From Microglena sp. YARC (taxonomy: Eukaryota; Chlorophyta; Chlorophyceae; Chlamydomonadales; Chlamydomonadaceae), in assembly GCA_022414725.1 (NCBI GenBank), contig CM039462.1, forward strand, positions 46,633,885-46,697,884: a stretch of DNA of 64,000 bases. Direction: 5' to 3'. Made by a program: the position numbers and the translations under genes. Positions 23,405-34,594 of the stretch are shown here, in pieces (the first letter of the stretch is position 1; each line of letters starts with the position of its first letter). The notes under the pieces are model-generated. The model was not told the origin of the DNA, did not search any database, and saw only the letters and a list, made by a program, of their open reading frames with translations.

Positions 23405-24974
23405 ATGAAGGGCTACTTCAACCAGCCTGACTTGGCAGATGTACGCCTGGTCTTGCGGAGCTCGCAAGGTGGCAGTTGCATTCCCAGTGACCTCACTAGT
23501 GACAGTCCAGCTAAAAATCAGTGCACAGGATTATCCTTGGAGGATGCGCGAGGGTTCTACGCCCACAGGGTCATCTTAGCGTCCAAGTCCCCTGTCATTG
23601 CTTGAGGCCATATTGCTGAGGGCGAAGCAGCTGCGGGAACTACAGGCCATGGGTAATGGCATCAGTATTTGTCTTGCACCATTGGAGTGTTGGGTGTCAG
23701 TTAAGCTACTCGTATCACCTCCTGCCAGACAGCTAGTAATAGACCCGCAACTTGAGACCTTGGAACTTCCAGTGGAGCAAGAGGAGCTGTTGGCATGTGA
23801 GGTGTTGTTCCACTCTCTTTACTCAGACGACCTGTCTGAGGAAGTGGCAAGTGCCCTGTCCAGTGGGCAGGGGGCAGGTGCCAACAAGGTTGCCTTGTTG
23901 GTGCAGGTGTACCGCTTGGCTGATCGTTTGGAGGTGTGCACAGATCAATGTGCACATGCCATCTCAGCCTTATCCACAGCAGACTGTGAATCGGTAGATG
24001 CTGTGAACTATGTCTTCTCCTTGAAGGGGGCTGCCCCAGGACTGGTGGAGCATGCGACCATCAAAGCTCTTATGGAGAAGTGCATGTCCCAGCTAGTGGA
24101 ACGCTTCGGAGCTGTTTGGAAGTTGGTTGGCGACAACAGTTTAATTGCGGAATTCAAGCAACTGGACTTTCTCACAGTGCTGTCTTTTTTCGACTCTGAC
24201 AAGTTGGAAGCTGTGTCGTCAGAGAATGATATCCTCCAACTCATGGCCAGGTGGATGGGCAAGGAATGGGCCAGCTGCATCAGCAAGGAACAGCTGGAGG
24301 CTTTCTTGAACGTCCTCCGCCTGGGACACTTGAGTACATCCTTCCTATCTAATTTGAGTGCTATTGCACCCTGGCTACCAGTGGACCCTGTTGTGTTGGG
24401 TCATGCAGTAGTATGGAAGAGTTGTCAGATCCAGTTTCCTGGGGAAGCTGCCTCCATGCCAAAAAGTCTGCAGTCTATTCATGGCAGTCGTGTGGCATGG
24501 TTCAAGGACCAAAGGAAATATAGGGGAAATCGCCTCACACATCACACTTGCTTCTCTAAAAGAGATCTGGATCAGCTTCTGACATTGGTGCAGCATGCTG
24601 GGGCACAAGAGGACCGGCATACGATCAGGAGTGCTCGCGGGGCAGTGATAAACGGATATGACATCTTCCACACTTTGTCTGTGGAGATTGTGTCCGACAG
24701 CTCCAAGGAAACGTTTGTGTTGTTTGTTGGCTTCAAGTTCAAAACGTCAGCATATTGCATGTCCAATGGAATTGAAACCCTGGCCCTTGTCAAAGCTGAC
24801 TGTGTACTTGGCAAAGGCACCGAATACAAGGGGAGAGTTTGCGAGCTCCTGCATGGGGAACATTCCTGGGAGGTGGCCAGAGTGGACAGCTTGGATGATT
24901 TCTCCTGCCTGGATAGCTACCTGGACGAGGAGGGCAAGCTGCCAATGCGAGTTACGTTTGACACAATTGACTGA
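23405..24974 (+). CDS. BTB/POZ (BACK-type) domain protein, one frameshift
   Basis: Probably an adaptor-like protein; BTB-BACK proteins often link substrates to cullin-3 ubiquitin ligases (family knowledge). Translation from ATG 23405 gives a BTB start (PDLADVRLVL) and FYAHRVILASKSPV, the classic BTB core. The frame then shifts by one near 23600, and the rest runs open from 23598 to the TGA at 24974 (about 455 residues). It contains an alpha-helical BACK-like stretch (LMARWMGKEWASCISKEQLE) and a C-terminal region that could be a MATH/TRAF- or TLD-like fold (not assignable). No introns are evident after 23405. A slightly longer frame begins at 23318, but the ATG at 23405 directly precedes the conserved part. 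The single-base frameshift may be a sequencing error or a real lesion. No mobile-element sequence inside. Confidence 0.75.
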
Positions 24975-26034
24975 TGTAGGTAGGATCCCTTACAATGTAC
25001 ACACATGCAGGCTTGCCTATTGGATTGTGCTATGTTTCCGAGCTGTTGCATGATGAAAATATGTTGCGGACGCATTCTTAAATTGTATTAGTGTATTACT
25101 GAAGCCTTATTCCTCGATGGCATTACTTCAGCCACGCCTCCCGGCGTTCTTTGTTTTATGTCTTTCTTTCTTTTAATTTGCAGTGAGCTATTTGTGAGTT
25201 GAAGCCAGCGTTTGCTTCGCCCTACCTGCAGACTGAACGAACCGCACACAGGTTGAAAGCGAGCTCCAGGGTAAGCAGTCCCACATTTAGAGCTTTCTTC
25301 ACCTGTTATTGAGTTCAAAGTGTTGGGACAAACGAGAGCCTTCGATCGCAGGTCAAAGTGTCGGGACAGACGACAGCCTCCGATCTGCTGCTGCCGCTGT
25401 TGCTTTCCCTTGGGACCCTACATGGGACCAGTAGGTATGACACGTAATGGCCAATCGCGATCCGAGACGCATCATAAGGTATCATGACGAGTTGTAACGT
25501 GTATCGAGGGGTGGGGTCGAGGGGTTTGACCCTCTGACGTTTCCTTGAGGAAGCATAACGTGTCATAGAGAAAGCATAACATACATAACTTGCTACAACG
25601 TGTTATAACAACCTACATCAATCTATAATGCCTATTCCTGTTTCCATAGCGTGCATGATGACAAAATGGCATGCCTTCCTTTCAGCACTTAGTGTTGGCG
25701 TGTTTATGTGAGCTTTTGTTTGATGCCTTGACCTCTTCACCTTCTTGTGTATGTTCTTTTACTTGCCCACTCACTCTCCTGCTCCACCACTGGCCTCATC
25801 CATCATTACTGCAATTGTACCACCACCTGGACCATAGCTTCTCTTTTATTTCAGCTACAAGCAACAACTTCTAGGCAGCTCCCCTGACTGCCTATGCAAC
25901 CAAGTTTAACACAACCCAGCGCACCTTGAAGCAGACTCAATCTTCTGTCCAGAACTGCTGATACATTTGGGTGAAGCTTAGTGGCTGGCTCTAGGAGCTG
26001 CCCGTAGCCTAAAATAAAAGCTCTGACCTGTACC

Positions 26035-26210
26035 CCCATGAACCGCCAACACCTGCACGACCATGAACCGCCAACACCTACGCACCCATGATCCACTAAC
26101 ACCTACACACCCATGAAACACAAACACATGTACACCCATGAGCCACCAACACATGCACACCCATGAACCACCAACACATTCACACCCATGAAACACAAAC
26201 ACGCATACGA
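26035..26210. repeat. Minisatellite, about 28-bp units
   Basis: About six units of 'cccatgaaccaccaacacat' with substitutions. Confidence 0.8.
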
Positions 26211-26869
26211 GCATGATTCGTGATTTCCCTCTTCACGGAGCAAGCCAGCCGCTAATAAATTATAATGATATGCAGATTAGACTAAGTTATTTACCTCCCA
26301 TCTGATTCAATTTCCCCCCAACCTCTCACCTTCCCTGTGTAGGCTCAATCAGCCAATCAGTCAGTCAGTCAATCATGGCCAAGTGGTGGACGTGGTCTCC
26401 AGAGGACGGGGCCTTGAACATGTGGACAACCAGTTTTTCCATGTCCCCCACCCTTCCCCCACTGTTTATTTTTGGCGGAGCCCTCCCTTCTGAAGGGTGG
26501 AAGCCCCCAGAGTCACTCCTCGCTGTCTGTTTGTCTGCGCACGTAACCCTTGCTCTTACTGGCCCCTGTCCCTGTCGTAAACCCTGGCTTCTGTCCACTG
26601 CACTCCATTGAGGTGCCACCTGTCGCTCCGATAGGTAGCCAACACTCTTCGCCAATTTTTCGCGTCGCAAGCGACGCGCCTAGGACTTGTTTGGGCTATG
26701 TGTAGCAGTTTCAGGCAGCTCCCTTAGCAAGCCACTGCGGCCATGCCGAAATTTTCAGCAGCATTAGAATGCCCTCTATGTCAGCTTTCAGGCACACTGG
26801 CTAGCTCTAGATTTGGCTCAATGGCAGGGAAAGGTATCTGCATAGAAGCGGCTATGCATTTCCCCCCCA

Positions 26870-27075
26870 AAGTGCCTTGCCCCTGTGGGAGTCATATGTT
26901 AAAGGACTTTAGGATTAAAAAGAAAAACTCGTGGTATTATATATCTATGCCCCCCACCCTTGCTCCTGTGGGTGTCATATGCTTTATGTGGAAGGACTCA
27001 TGGTACTGTATATCCATGCCCCCCTCCCTTGCTCCTGTGGGAGTCGCATGGCATGTTCCTTTTTAAGGACTCATG
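26870..27075. repeat. Short tandem repeat, about 75 bp
   Basis: Three degenerate units containing 'cttgctcctgtgggagtcat' and 'aaggactcatggta'. Confidence 0.7.
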
Positions 27076-27821
27076 TTAGGTGAACGCTAACGCATAACCC
27101 ATTAGCTTGCCATAATGAGTTGTTGGCCTCTGAAGCTGGTGAGTAGACTATGATGTTTTGTTTTTTGGACACAGTAATAAGTAGCTCCTAGGCACCGCCC
27201 CGGTTTGCTATTCAGCCAAACCTTTGTCAAATGTGGGAAACCTTAGTATTTGGTGCAGGGACTGCAGGGACTCAGTCGGTGCCGTAGGTAGCGCCGTTAC
27301 AACATACACAATGATAGCATTGGAAGACATTGGAATAACACAAGTAGCGGTGGCTAGGCAGTACAGTTGAGTACTGCCAGGGGGGCGGTAGGCGGCGTCA
27401 TCCCTGACCAGGGTGTCGCCCCTACTGAACTATCAGTTCTCAGACCACAGGGACTCAGACCTAGGCACCACAGGGGCTCAGCCAAACTACAGTCTGATGT
27501 ATAAGTCGTACTGTAACAGAAACTGACATCATCAGCTTTCTAGCTTTCTGAATCTGATGAGTTGTCATCTCTGTTTTTGCTTTTGGCTACGGGTAGCAGC
27601 ATCCAGGCAGTAGTGCTTCTGGCTTACTATTCAGCCTGACCTGAGCAACACTAGTGCTCGTGGAAGCTCAGTAGCTGGCATCAGCAGCTTTCAAAAGGAA
27701 GCAAGGCTAGCTACCTTTGCTCTAATCCTTGATTGGGCTGAGCCCAGTGGCTACTTGAGTAGCTAATGGATCTGCCTGAAAGCTGATGCATGCATGTTGT
27801 CCAAAATAGGGATAGTGATAA

Positions 27822-27970
27822 AGAGAGGAGGGCCCCACTCATCTTTGCACCCAGCCCCTCCACCCCGCCTCGCCCGCACCCATCCCACCCCACCACCGAT
27901 ACGAACTTAACTTGGCAACGGTATATGGCTCTAAGGTTAGGCATGTTAAGGCTGCTCGCCATCTTTGTGA
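27822..27970. repeat. Repeat pair, copy 1 (other copy 32958-33090)
   Basis: Shares 'gccccactcatct', 'ccctccaccccgc', 'cgcacccatccca' and 'ggctgctcgccat' in the same order and orientation as 32958-33090. The two copies lie on either side of the LTR element but are not adjacent to its ends. Confidence 0.75.
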
Positions 27971-28443
27971 GTTACACGAACATTCAAAGCACTACCAGTA
28001 TTCGTATCCGTTTGTAGGTGGAGTTAGTAGATATGGTCAGTATAATCACTACTACACCACAGTCCTGAGCAGGGTTGTTCAAAACGCTGTGTCTTAAGAT
28101 TTGGGAGGGTCCGTTGAGTCTCATGAGCAGACCTCGTAGGGCGGTTGTGTTCTTGGCTGGTCCATTGCATCTCGGACACAGATTTTCGAGGGTTCGTTAC
28201 ATCTTACATGAAGATCTTGGAAATGGGTGCGCCTCAGGATGCAGATCCTGGAGTCCCCCTGAACAACCATGCTCCTGAGAACATAATATGTTATGGTATG
28301 TTATAGTACGACTCATACGTCGGCTCTAGAGTGGCAAGCAAAGAGCCCTGGTCTGAGTCCCTCCTGGGCTCTGTACCGGCTGCTGCCCAGTGCCGTTGCC
28401 AGCTATGGCCACGTGCCCTTCTGTGCTGTACCTACTGTATTAC

Positions 28444-28664
28444 TTTCAATATTAGAGTTGTTACACAGTGAAGACTGAAGTAGAAGAAGGAAGCACACGA
28501 CGAGTGCGCTTATATCGAAGACGGGAGTCTGCAGGAAGATCCTGCAGACCCGTGTAGGCCACAGCTAGCCTGTGGCCTAGCGGCAGGCAACACGGGACCT
28601 GGAGAGACCAGGCACCTGTATGCATTATGCCGACTCATTGTCCGACGTATATCGGACAATAACA
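28444..28664 (-). repeat. LTR (3' LTR of the minus-strand element)
   Basis: 221 bp. Differs from the other LTR at four positions, pointing to a fairly recent insertion. Confidence 0.88.
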
Positions 28665-30170
28665 TCCCCCCGAACTTGAGGTATTCTTGAGCTCAAGAAT
28701 TCCTGAAGTTAACTGAGGGGCATAAGAAATTAATAAAGATATAAAAGAAATATAATGACTGAGAGCTGGTCTGCTTCGGTCAAGAAGTTGGACAATAAGA
28801 TTATTCAGGTCAAGACTCAAGGGAAGGAAGCACTTGGAAAGTCTCGAAGTCAGTAAGTCACTATATGTGGCTGTACATTGGTCAGGCTTGTCAAGAGATC
28901 AGATGTAAGGTAATCTGGACTGTGGCAAGGCACAGTCAAGGTGGTAATCTTATCTAAGAACTCTAAATCACTGATCTAGGTTGGTAGCTTTTAAAGAGCT
29001 GCCAGGCCGGTACAGACTTTAAACTAAAGTAAGTCTATTAGGGGAAGGAGAATTTATACGGTCATACTTGAGGTAATCTAACCTATTCCCCCTCTGATTG
29101 GGAAGTCGAAATCTGCAAAGACTTGTCAAATCAAGAGTCACATCAGGATAACTAAATCAGAGACTGGCAGGACTAAGCGTGATATATCCCATCTAGAAGG
29201 CAGTTGGGATGCATAAGGTCAGCATACTATTCCCCCCATAATTTGGGGGCTCTAAATGAATCCACAAATTACGGATGACATTATGAGAGATAACTTCAGG
29301 TAGACATCCCCCGCTAGCTCACAACTATCCGTCTACATGGAGGGATAGGGTGAGGTACTTCCAGTATCAATTATAAGGTATAAGAAGGTGGGCTTGACAG
29401 TAAATACAACTGTCTTCCAGAGGGGAGGCACATGCTGAGAAGTCATTTGAAAACTGCATGTAACTAGAGGGCCAGGTTGGCAAGAAAACTAGTTAAACCT
29501 GCTGTGTTAGTACATGGCAGGACAGGATTTAAATTCCTAGAGTGTTCATTGCTATTAAAAATGACAAGCAGGTCAGGGGGCACATTTAAATGCCAGGTGC
29601 TGGGATGTCATCCAGGGTCAGTAGCTGAGCTGTCATGTTGCTAGAGTTGTCGCCATGTTGCTAGGAGCTGTTGAGAAGGTAAAGGGCCTGCCGGGGAACT
29701 GCAGGCCATTTGCGTACTTCTAGGGAGCTGCTGGGGAAGTCAATTGGACTCTACTAGGGAGGTGCCAGGTGGGTAGGAATTGCTGTTTAATTCATATGGA
29801 GTGAGTGTAACCATGACTGCCGCAGAAAAGGCGCAGACCAGGATGGCTGCAGATCAGGGAAGCTGCAAATCATGGCGGCTGCAGATCAGGGAAGCTGTCT
29901 ATCAGAGTGGCTGCAGATCAGTTCAAAGACAATTATATGACATGCAGATTTAATTCAACAAGCGAGGGTATCGCTCACATGTGCTGGGGATCTGCATGTG
30001 AATGAAGGTCAATGTAATCATTGCATGGTGATCTGCATAGAACAGCGGTACTTGCGGTTTATGCAAGTCAGTGTGCAGATCAGATCATAATACTTAGATC
30101 AGCACAGCATGAGGTAATCAGATCAGTGCATTCCCCTTGTTCAGTGAGGGTATCACTCACTCACAAGTTT
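28665..30170. other. Non-coding 3' half of the LTR element interior
   Basis: No pol domains on either strand. Holds short direct repeats around 'ggctgcagatcagggaagct' (29840-29920), which also occur as single-base variants. Confidence 0.6.
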
Positions 30171-30173
30171 CAT

Positions 30174-31697
30174 CTATCCTGTGTCCACCAGGATGTGTGG
30201 CTCCTTGGGTGTCTTGTGACGGTGATGTGGACAGGGCAGAGGGGAAATGCCTTGGGAGACAGGGGTGATGTGAGGATGGTTGATGGTTTTCTCCCATGCA
30301 ATCAGAGCGTCAGTGGGAGTGGGAGGTGTGGTTACGTGCTCAGTGGATGTGGATGTGTTGTACGATGTGGAGGTTGATGTGTCTGATGTGTGTGAGGTGG
30401 ATGTGTCTGATGTGCGTGAGGTGGATGTGTGTGAGGTGGATGTACTGGATGTACTTGCATAGGTCTTAAAGTCCCCCCCATGCAAGTGAACATCATCACT
30501 AGCATTATCATCAAGGTGGACGATGTTGTTGGTGAGATTTGGGGCAATACACCAGGCCTGACACGCGTCGGCGTGGCATGATAGTGGTATGTAGGGAGAC
30601 TGTTCATCATCATCACTATCACTATCGGCAGCAAGGTATTCTTCCCCACCATGGGCAGTGGTGAGAGTGGGATCAGAGTGGGCAGACGTGCCCTCATCAG
30701 GGGCACAGGATGGTGCAGCATGTGATATCATGGAATACCAGTTATCATGGGATTGGGCACTATCTTCATCTGCTTGGTCCATCCAATCTGGTCTATCAAT
30801 CAGGCCCCCCCCATGCAAGTGAGGATCATCAAGAGAGTTGCACCCATCAGGAGCTGTGATGGATATGGGGGCAGAGTGAGATGGAAGCACTTCAGCATTA
30901 GTCTGACTTGCATAGCTATCAATCAGGTCCCCTCCATGTAAGTGAGGATCATCAAGAGAGGTGCACCTATCAGGAGATGTGGTGGGTGTGGGGGCAGAGT
31001 GAGATGGAAGCACTGCAGCATTAGTCTGACTTGCATAGGTCCTAAGGTCCCCCCCATGCAAGTGAGTGTCGGGAGGACAGGTGTCCCCAACAGCAATGCA
31101 GAGTGCTGTGGTGGGTGTGTAAGGGACAGAGTCGACCTCATCAGGGACATATGTGAGACGTCCCGTCTGCTCAAGTTCTAATTGCAGGTTAGGGTGGAGG
31201 TGCAGGCTCGGGTACAGGGGTCCCCCATGCAAGCGAATAGCATTATCATTTGATATGGTATGGTGGCTCAACGTTGTGGATGTGGGGAAGGATTTTTTCA
31301 CCCAGTTATCATGGATTCTCTGAATGGTCATCTCTTGGATTTGATTTTCCATGTATTGTTGCTTACATTGCATGTCTGCGAGTTCATACTGCAATTGGGA
31401 AATGATGGGATTGGGAGCAGTGTCTACTTTGGGGGCAGGGATAGTCCTAGGGGCAGAGATAGTCCTAGGGGCAGAGATAGCCCTAGGTTTGTTGGGTTTC
31501 CTAGGGGTGTGGATATTGAGTTTCCTAGGGGTGTGGATTTTGGGTGTCCTAGGGCCAGTGATCATTTTAATACTAGTGTTACTTCTGGGGATCATCCCAC
31601 TGTCCTCCTGGAAGATCTCCTTCAAGGTCTCCTGCAAGATCTCCTTCAAGGTCTCCTTCAAGGTTGAAGGTGGCTCCTTCAAGGTCATGATGTTCAC
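30174..31697 (-). CDS. Gag-like polyprotein ending at a truncated aspartic protease motif
   Basis: A 507-codon ORF on the minus strand of the LTR element. The N-terminus has short Lys/Glu repeats (LKETLKEILQETLKEIFQED, residues 10-31), then Pro/Arg-rich IHTPRK and SAPRTI repeats, and a helical segment LQYELADMQCKQQYMENQIQ around residues 103-122. The middle has five HLHGG boxes within DDPHLHGGDL-type repeats, then an acidic run (DSDSDDDE) and a Ser/Thr-rich repeat region. It ends HILVDTG followed by a stop. VDTG is the active-site start of retroviral-type aspartic proteases (family knowledge), so the ORF seems to stop just inside the protease. No CCHC zinc knuckle was seen. Capsid function is inferred from position, not from a recognised fold. 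Confidence 0.65.
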   Translation of the reverse strand: MNIMTLKEPPSTLKETLKEILQETLKEIFQEDSGMIPRSNTSIKMITGPRTPKIHTPRKLNIHTPRKPNKPRAISAPRTISAPRTIPAPKVDTAPNPIISQLQYELADMQCKQQYMENQIQEMTIQRIHDNWVKKSFPTSTTLSHHTISNDNAIRLHGGPLYPSLHLHPNLQLELEQTGRLTYVPDEVDSVPYTPTTALCIAVGDTCPPDTHLHGGDLRTYASQTNAAVLPSHSAPTPTTSPDRCTSLDDPHLHGGDLIDSYASQTNAEVLPSHSAPISITAPDGCNSLDDPHLHGGGLIDRPDWMDQADEDSAQSHDNWYSMISHAAPSCAPDEGTSAHSDPTLTTAHGGEEYLAADSDSDDDEQSPYIPLSCHADACQAWCIAPNLTNNIVHLDDNASDDVHLHGGDFKTYASTSSTSTSHTSTSRTSDTSTSHTSDTSTSTSYNTSTSTEHVTTPPTPTDALIAWEKTINHPHITPVSQGISPLPCPHHRHKTPKEPHILVDTG

Positions 31698-31849
31698 ACG
31701 TCTCGAAGGAGAGGATAGACGACGGGTAAAGTGAAGTCAGCGAGAGCGTCCGCAAATGACGATCAGATTCCCCCCCATTCCGGCTGTGCGCGGGTAGGGC
31801 TGCCGGAAATGCCAAGGAGAAATTCTCAGAGTTGCAAAGGCAAGAGGGA

Positions 31850-32125
31850 GGGGGGGGGGGGGGGGGGTAGGAAGAGAATGTGGAGGGGGGAGGGGTGGAG
31901 GGAGGAGGCTGGAGGAGGAGGGAGAGGAGGAGGAGGAGGTGAGGGAGGGAGTCTGGGGCTTGTGAAGCTTGTCAGTTCTTCAGTCTTGGTCGTGTGTTCG
32001 GAGGCAAGGGGAGGTGGTGTTGACAGCGAAGGGGGGAGCCGAATGGATCCGATTTGTGAAATGGCGTTGGTAGTAGCAGGGGGGGGGGGGGGGGGGGGGG
32101 GGTGGGGGGGGGGGGGGGGGGGGCG
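31850..32125. repeat. Poly-G tracts (31852-31867, 32080-32123)
   Basis: Long G homopolymers within a G-rich leader of the LTR element (minus-strand C). G-quadruplex-prone, and lengths are unreliable in sequencing. Confidence 0.9.
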
Positions 32126-32466
32126 TGCAGGCTGAATATCTGTGCACCAACAATCTCGGAGGATTGGTAACGCTGTGTATGATATAGTGAGTTAGCAACT
32201 CACGTCAAAGATCTACGGAGACTCCTGGACTGCGCCTACTTGGCGTCTAGGACGGATTGTAGAGACAACGGGAGAGTTATTTGGGCAGTAGGCGAGGCAG
32301 CGCAGGCAGTAGATTCCTCACGACGAAGCGTAGGCAATCCAGGGCCAAAAGCAGTACTCAAGCCGTCGAGCTAGTCTGAGGGAAAACTATCACCTTGTGT
32401 AGGGCAGAAGATCGTCCTTGGCACAGGCGCAGTGGCGTTGCTTCTCAGCGGTCAGGGCACATGACC

Positions 32467-32687
32467 TTTCAATATTATAGTTGTTACACAGTGAAGACTG
32501 AAGTAGAAGAAGGAAGCACACGACGAGTGCGCTTATATCGAAGACGGGAGTCTGCAGGAAGATCCTGCAGACCCGTGTAGGCCACAGCTAGCCTGTGACC
32601 TAGCGGCAGGCAACACGGGACCTGGAGAGACCAGGCACCGGTATGCATTATGCCGACTCAGTGTCCGACGTATATCGGACAATAACA
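32467..32687 (-). repeat. LTR (5' LTR of the minus-strand element)
   Basis: 221 bp; would carry the promoter for the minus-strand transcript. Followed at its outer edge by the target duplication ATTAC. Confidence 0.88.
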
Positions 32688-32957
32688 ATTACTGTATCTC
32701 CTTCTTCATCGCGCTACGGCGTCGATTTATAATCTTCTTCTATTATCGTGTAACAACGCAGTCTGATCAATTGAGTGGCTGCTGTCTCCTGCTTCCATTT
32801 ATGGAAGAATGCAATTAACTAGATTGACAGGTGAAAGACATGTCCCATGCATTGTTGTTAGGTTCGTTACCTGAAAGCTTCACTATTTGGCAATGTATTG
32901 TTCATTGTTTTTAGCATGTTGAGAACAGTAGACGTAGCCATTAATTTGTGTAACCAC

Positions 32958-33090
32958 ACCCGCCCCACTCATCTCTGCACCCAGACCCTCCACCCCGCTT
33001 TGCCCGCACCCATCCCACCACACCACCGACACGAACTTGGTAACGGTACATGGCTCTAGCCTATTAGGGCTGCTCGCCATATTCGGGATT
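32958..33090. repeat. Repeat pair, copy 2
   Basis: See 27822-27970. Confidence 0.75.
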
Positions 33091-33179
33091 TACATAAGCA
33101 CGATGACGTGATGTCATACTGCCGTTCCCTAAAGGTAACAGTAGGTTAGTAGGTATTGCTTGCCGTACCCCCAGGTATA

Positions 33180-33560
33180 TTTACATCTGTATGGGTAGGC
33201 CAAATAGGCTAAAGGGACTTGCCCAACCGCCCAACCGTGATAGGAAGGGCTAAAAATAAAAAGCATTGACGAACTGAACCCCCAAGCAATCATTTTACCA
33301 ACGGGGGCCCTGAGTTCGTGCTACAGTGATAATTTAATACATCTAGGCAATCAGACATCCACGAGACCACCACCCCTATCCCGACATACGCCTCCTTGAA
33401 AGGGTGATTCGAACCCATATCTGGGATGTGGAGACCCTTTATCTACACCGAACGGCTACAACAGGGTAGTCCTAGAAGGTGGTGGTTGGCCCCAGCGCAA
33501 GCAAACGGGCAAGCCCCCTCAATCTCCCGCCTCGTAATAAGATATTCTCTTTATTTTATT
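33180..33560 (-). mobile_element. tRNA-derived SINE (copy 2)
   Basis: On the minus strand an A-box-like TAGCCGTTCGG (33461-33451) and a good B-box GGGTTCGAATCACC near 33415-33402 form a tRNA-like head, followed by the body shared with 22613-22760. The higher-coordinate flank (33475-33560) matches the 'ggttggccccagtgcaagc' repeat found four times at 59.0-60.1 kb. Confidence 0.6.
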
Positions 33561-33571
33561 CCTAGGTGTGA

Positions 33572-34504
33572 TGTGATGTGATGTGATGCCGCCGCTGCCT
33601 CCTGGAACAGCTTCTGCAGATTGAGAATGGCAGCTACCTGGCTTTGTAATCGCTGTCCTTTTTTTTACGCGTCACAAATTGAGCGACTCGATGCGACCCC
33701 AGTGGGACGCGCTGCCCCCCAAACCCCACGGAGCGCGGAGCCCGGGAGGTCCAGGGGCCAGTTCTAACTAGCTTAGCCAGACCAATGCAGCGCCATGCAG
33801 TAACAGCTTCTGCATGATGGGAATGGCAGCTAGCTGTATATATATTGCTTTACGTTTGGGTTCATATCCAGCCAGGGGGGCTGCACAGAAGCTGCACAGA
33901 AGCTGCTACGTACAGCCATAAGTATAAACACTGCTCTTCTTCTGCATCTCCTGCTTGCCCATCTGTCCAGCCTGAAGGTGTGGTGCGATGCCGCTGCCTC
34001 TTGGAACATACAGCTTCTGCAGAATGAGAATTGCAGCTAGCTGTATGCCTTTTTCATATCCAGACAAAGGAGCAGCCCAAAATAAAAACCATGCTCTTCG
34101 TATTCATCTGCTTCTTGCTCGCTCGTCTCTCTTGCATGAACCCCCTGGAACAGCTTCATTAGCATGGTAATAATAGCTAGTTTTGCGTATGTTTCATTTT
34201 CAGATACAGTCTCTTGCTTGCTCGTCTCAAGCCTAGAAGGTGTGGTGCAATGCCGCTGCCTCTCGGAACAGCTTCTGCATAATGAGAACTACAGCTAGCT
34301 GTACGCCTGTTCCACATCAGACCAAAGGAGCAGCCCCAAAACATGCTCTTCATATTCATCTGCTCTTGCTTGCTCCTCTCTTTCCTAGAAGCCCCCTGGA
34401 ACAGCGTCATGCACATGGGAATAATAGCCAGCTGTACCCCTATTTCACATCCACACCCAGTCTCTTGCCTGCTCATCTCAAGTCTAGCAGGTGTGGTATG
34501 ATGC
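33572..34504. repeat. Left flanking direct repeat of LINE copy B (933 bp)
   Basis: Aligns end to end with 45232-46162 at a constant offset of 11660 (later 11658), with only a handful of substitutions and small indels. It starts at the LINE 3' junction equivalent and ends at the LINE 5' junction, as a target-site duplication would. Itself made of degenerate 120-270-bp units containing 'cagcttctgcagaatgaga'. Confidence 0.9.
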
Positions 34505-34594
34505 TCAGATCCATCACTATGGAGAGCCACGGCGGGCTTGGACTCCTCAAAAGCCTGAGTGGACTTGAGTACTTTCCAGGTACGGAGTATCCCA

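Larger units (their letters stand above)
25000..27800. other. Intergenic region without recognisable genes
   Basis: No conserved domain seen on either strand. Contains the two tandem repeats listed separately and scattered motifs such as 'taggcagctccc' (near 25875, 26710 and 57510) that suggest old dispersed repeats. Confidence 0.5.
28444..32687 (-). mobile_element. Gag-only LTR retrotransposon
   Basis: Two 221-bp direct repeats (28444-28664 and 32467-32687, four differences) enclose 3.8 kb. A 5-bp target duplication ATTAC lies at 28439-28443 and 32688-32692. On the minus strand a purine tract (GGGGGGA) directly precedes the 3' LTR, which starts TGTTATTG. The interior codes for one gag-like protein on the minus strand; no reverse transcriptase, RNase H or integrase is visible in the remaining 2.2 kb. 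The LTR 3' boundary is set from the target duplication and does not end in the usual CA. No clear tRNA primer site was found. It resembles non-autonomous gag-only elements that depend on another element's pol. Confidence 0.88.

Noticed and set aside
23598..24974. A stand-alone 458-residue protein starting at 23598
   Set aside because: The BTB core lies immediately upstream in the neighbouring frame, so the ORF is better read as the continuation after a frameshift.
32440..32466. A tRNA primer-binding site next to the 5' LTR
   Set aside because: The sequence beside the LTR has no convincing TGG-start match to a tRNA 3' end.
28444..32687. The 221-bp repeats as two independent SINE copies
   Set aside because: Shared orientation, a 5-bp target duplication only at the outer edges, a purine tract at the inner edge and a gag-like ORF between them fit LTRs.
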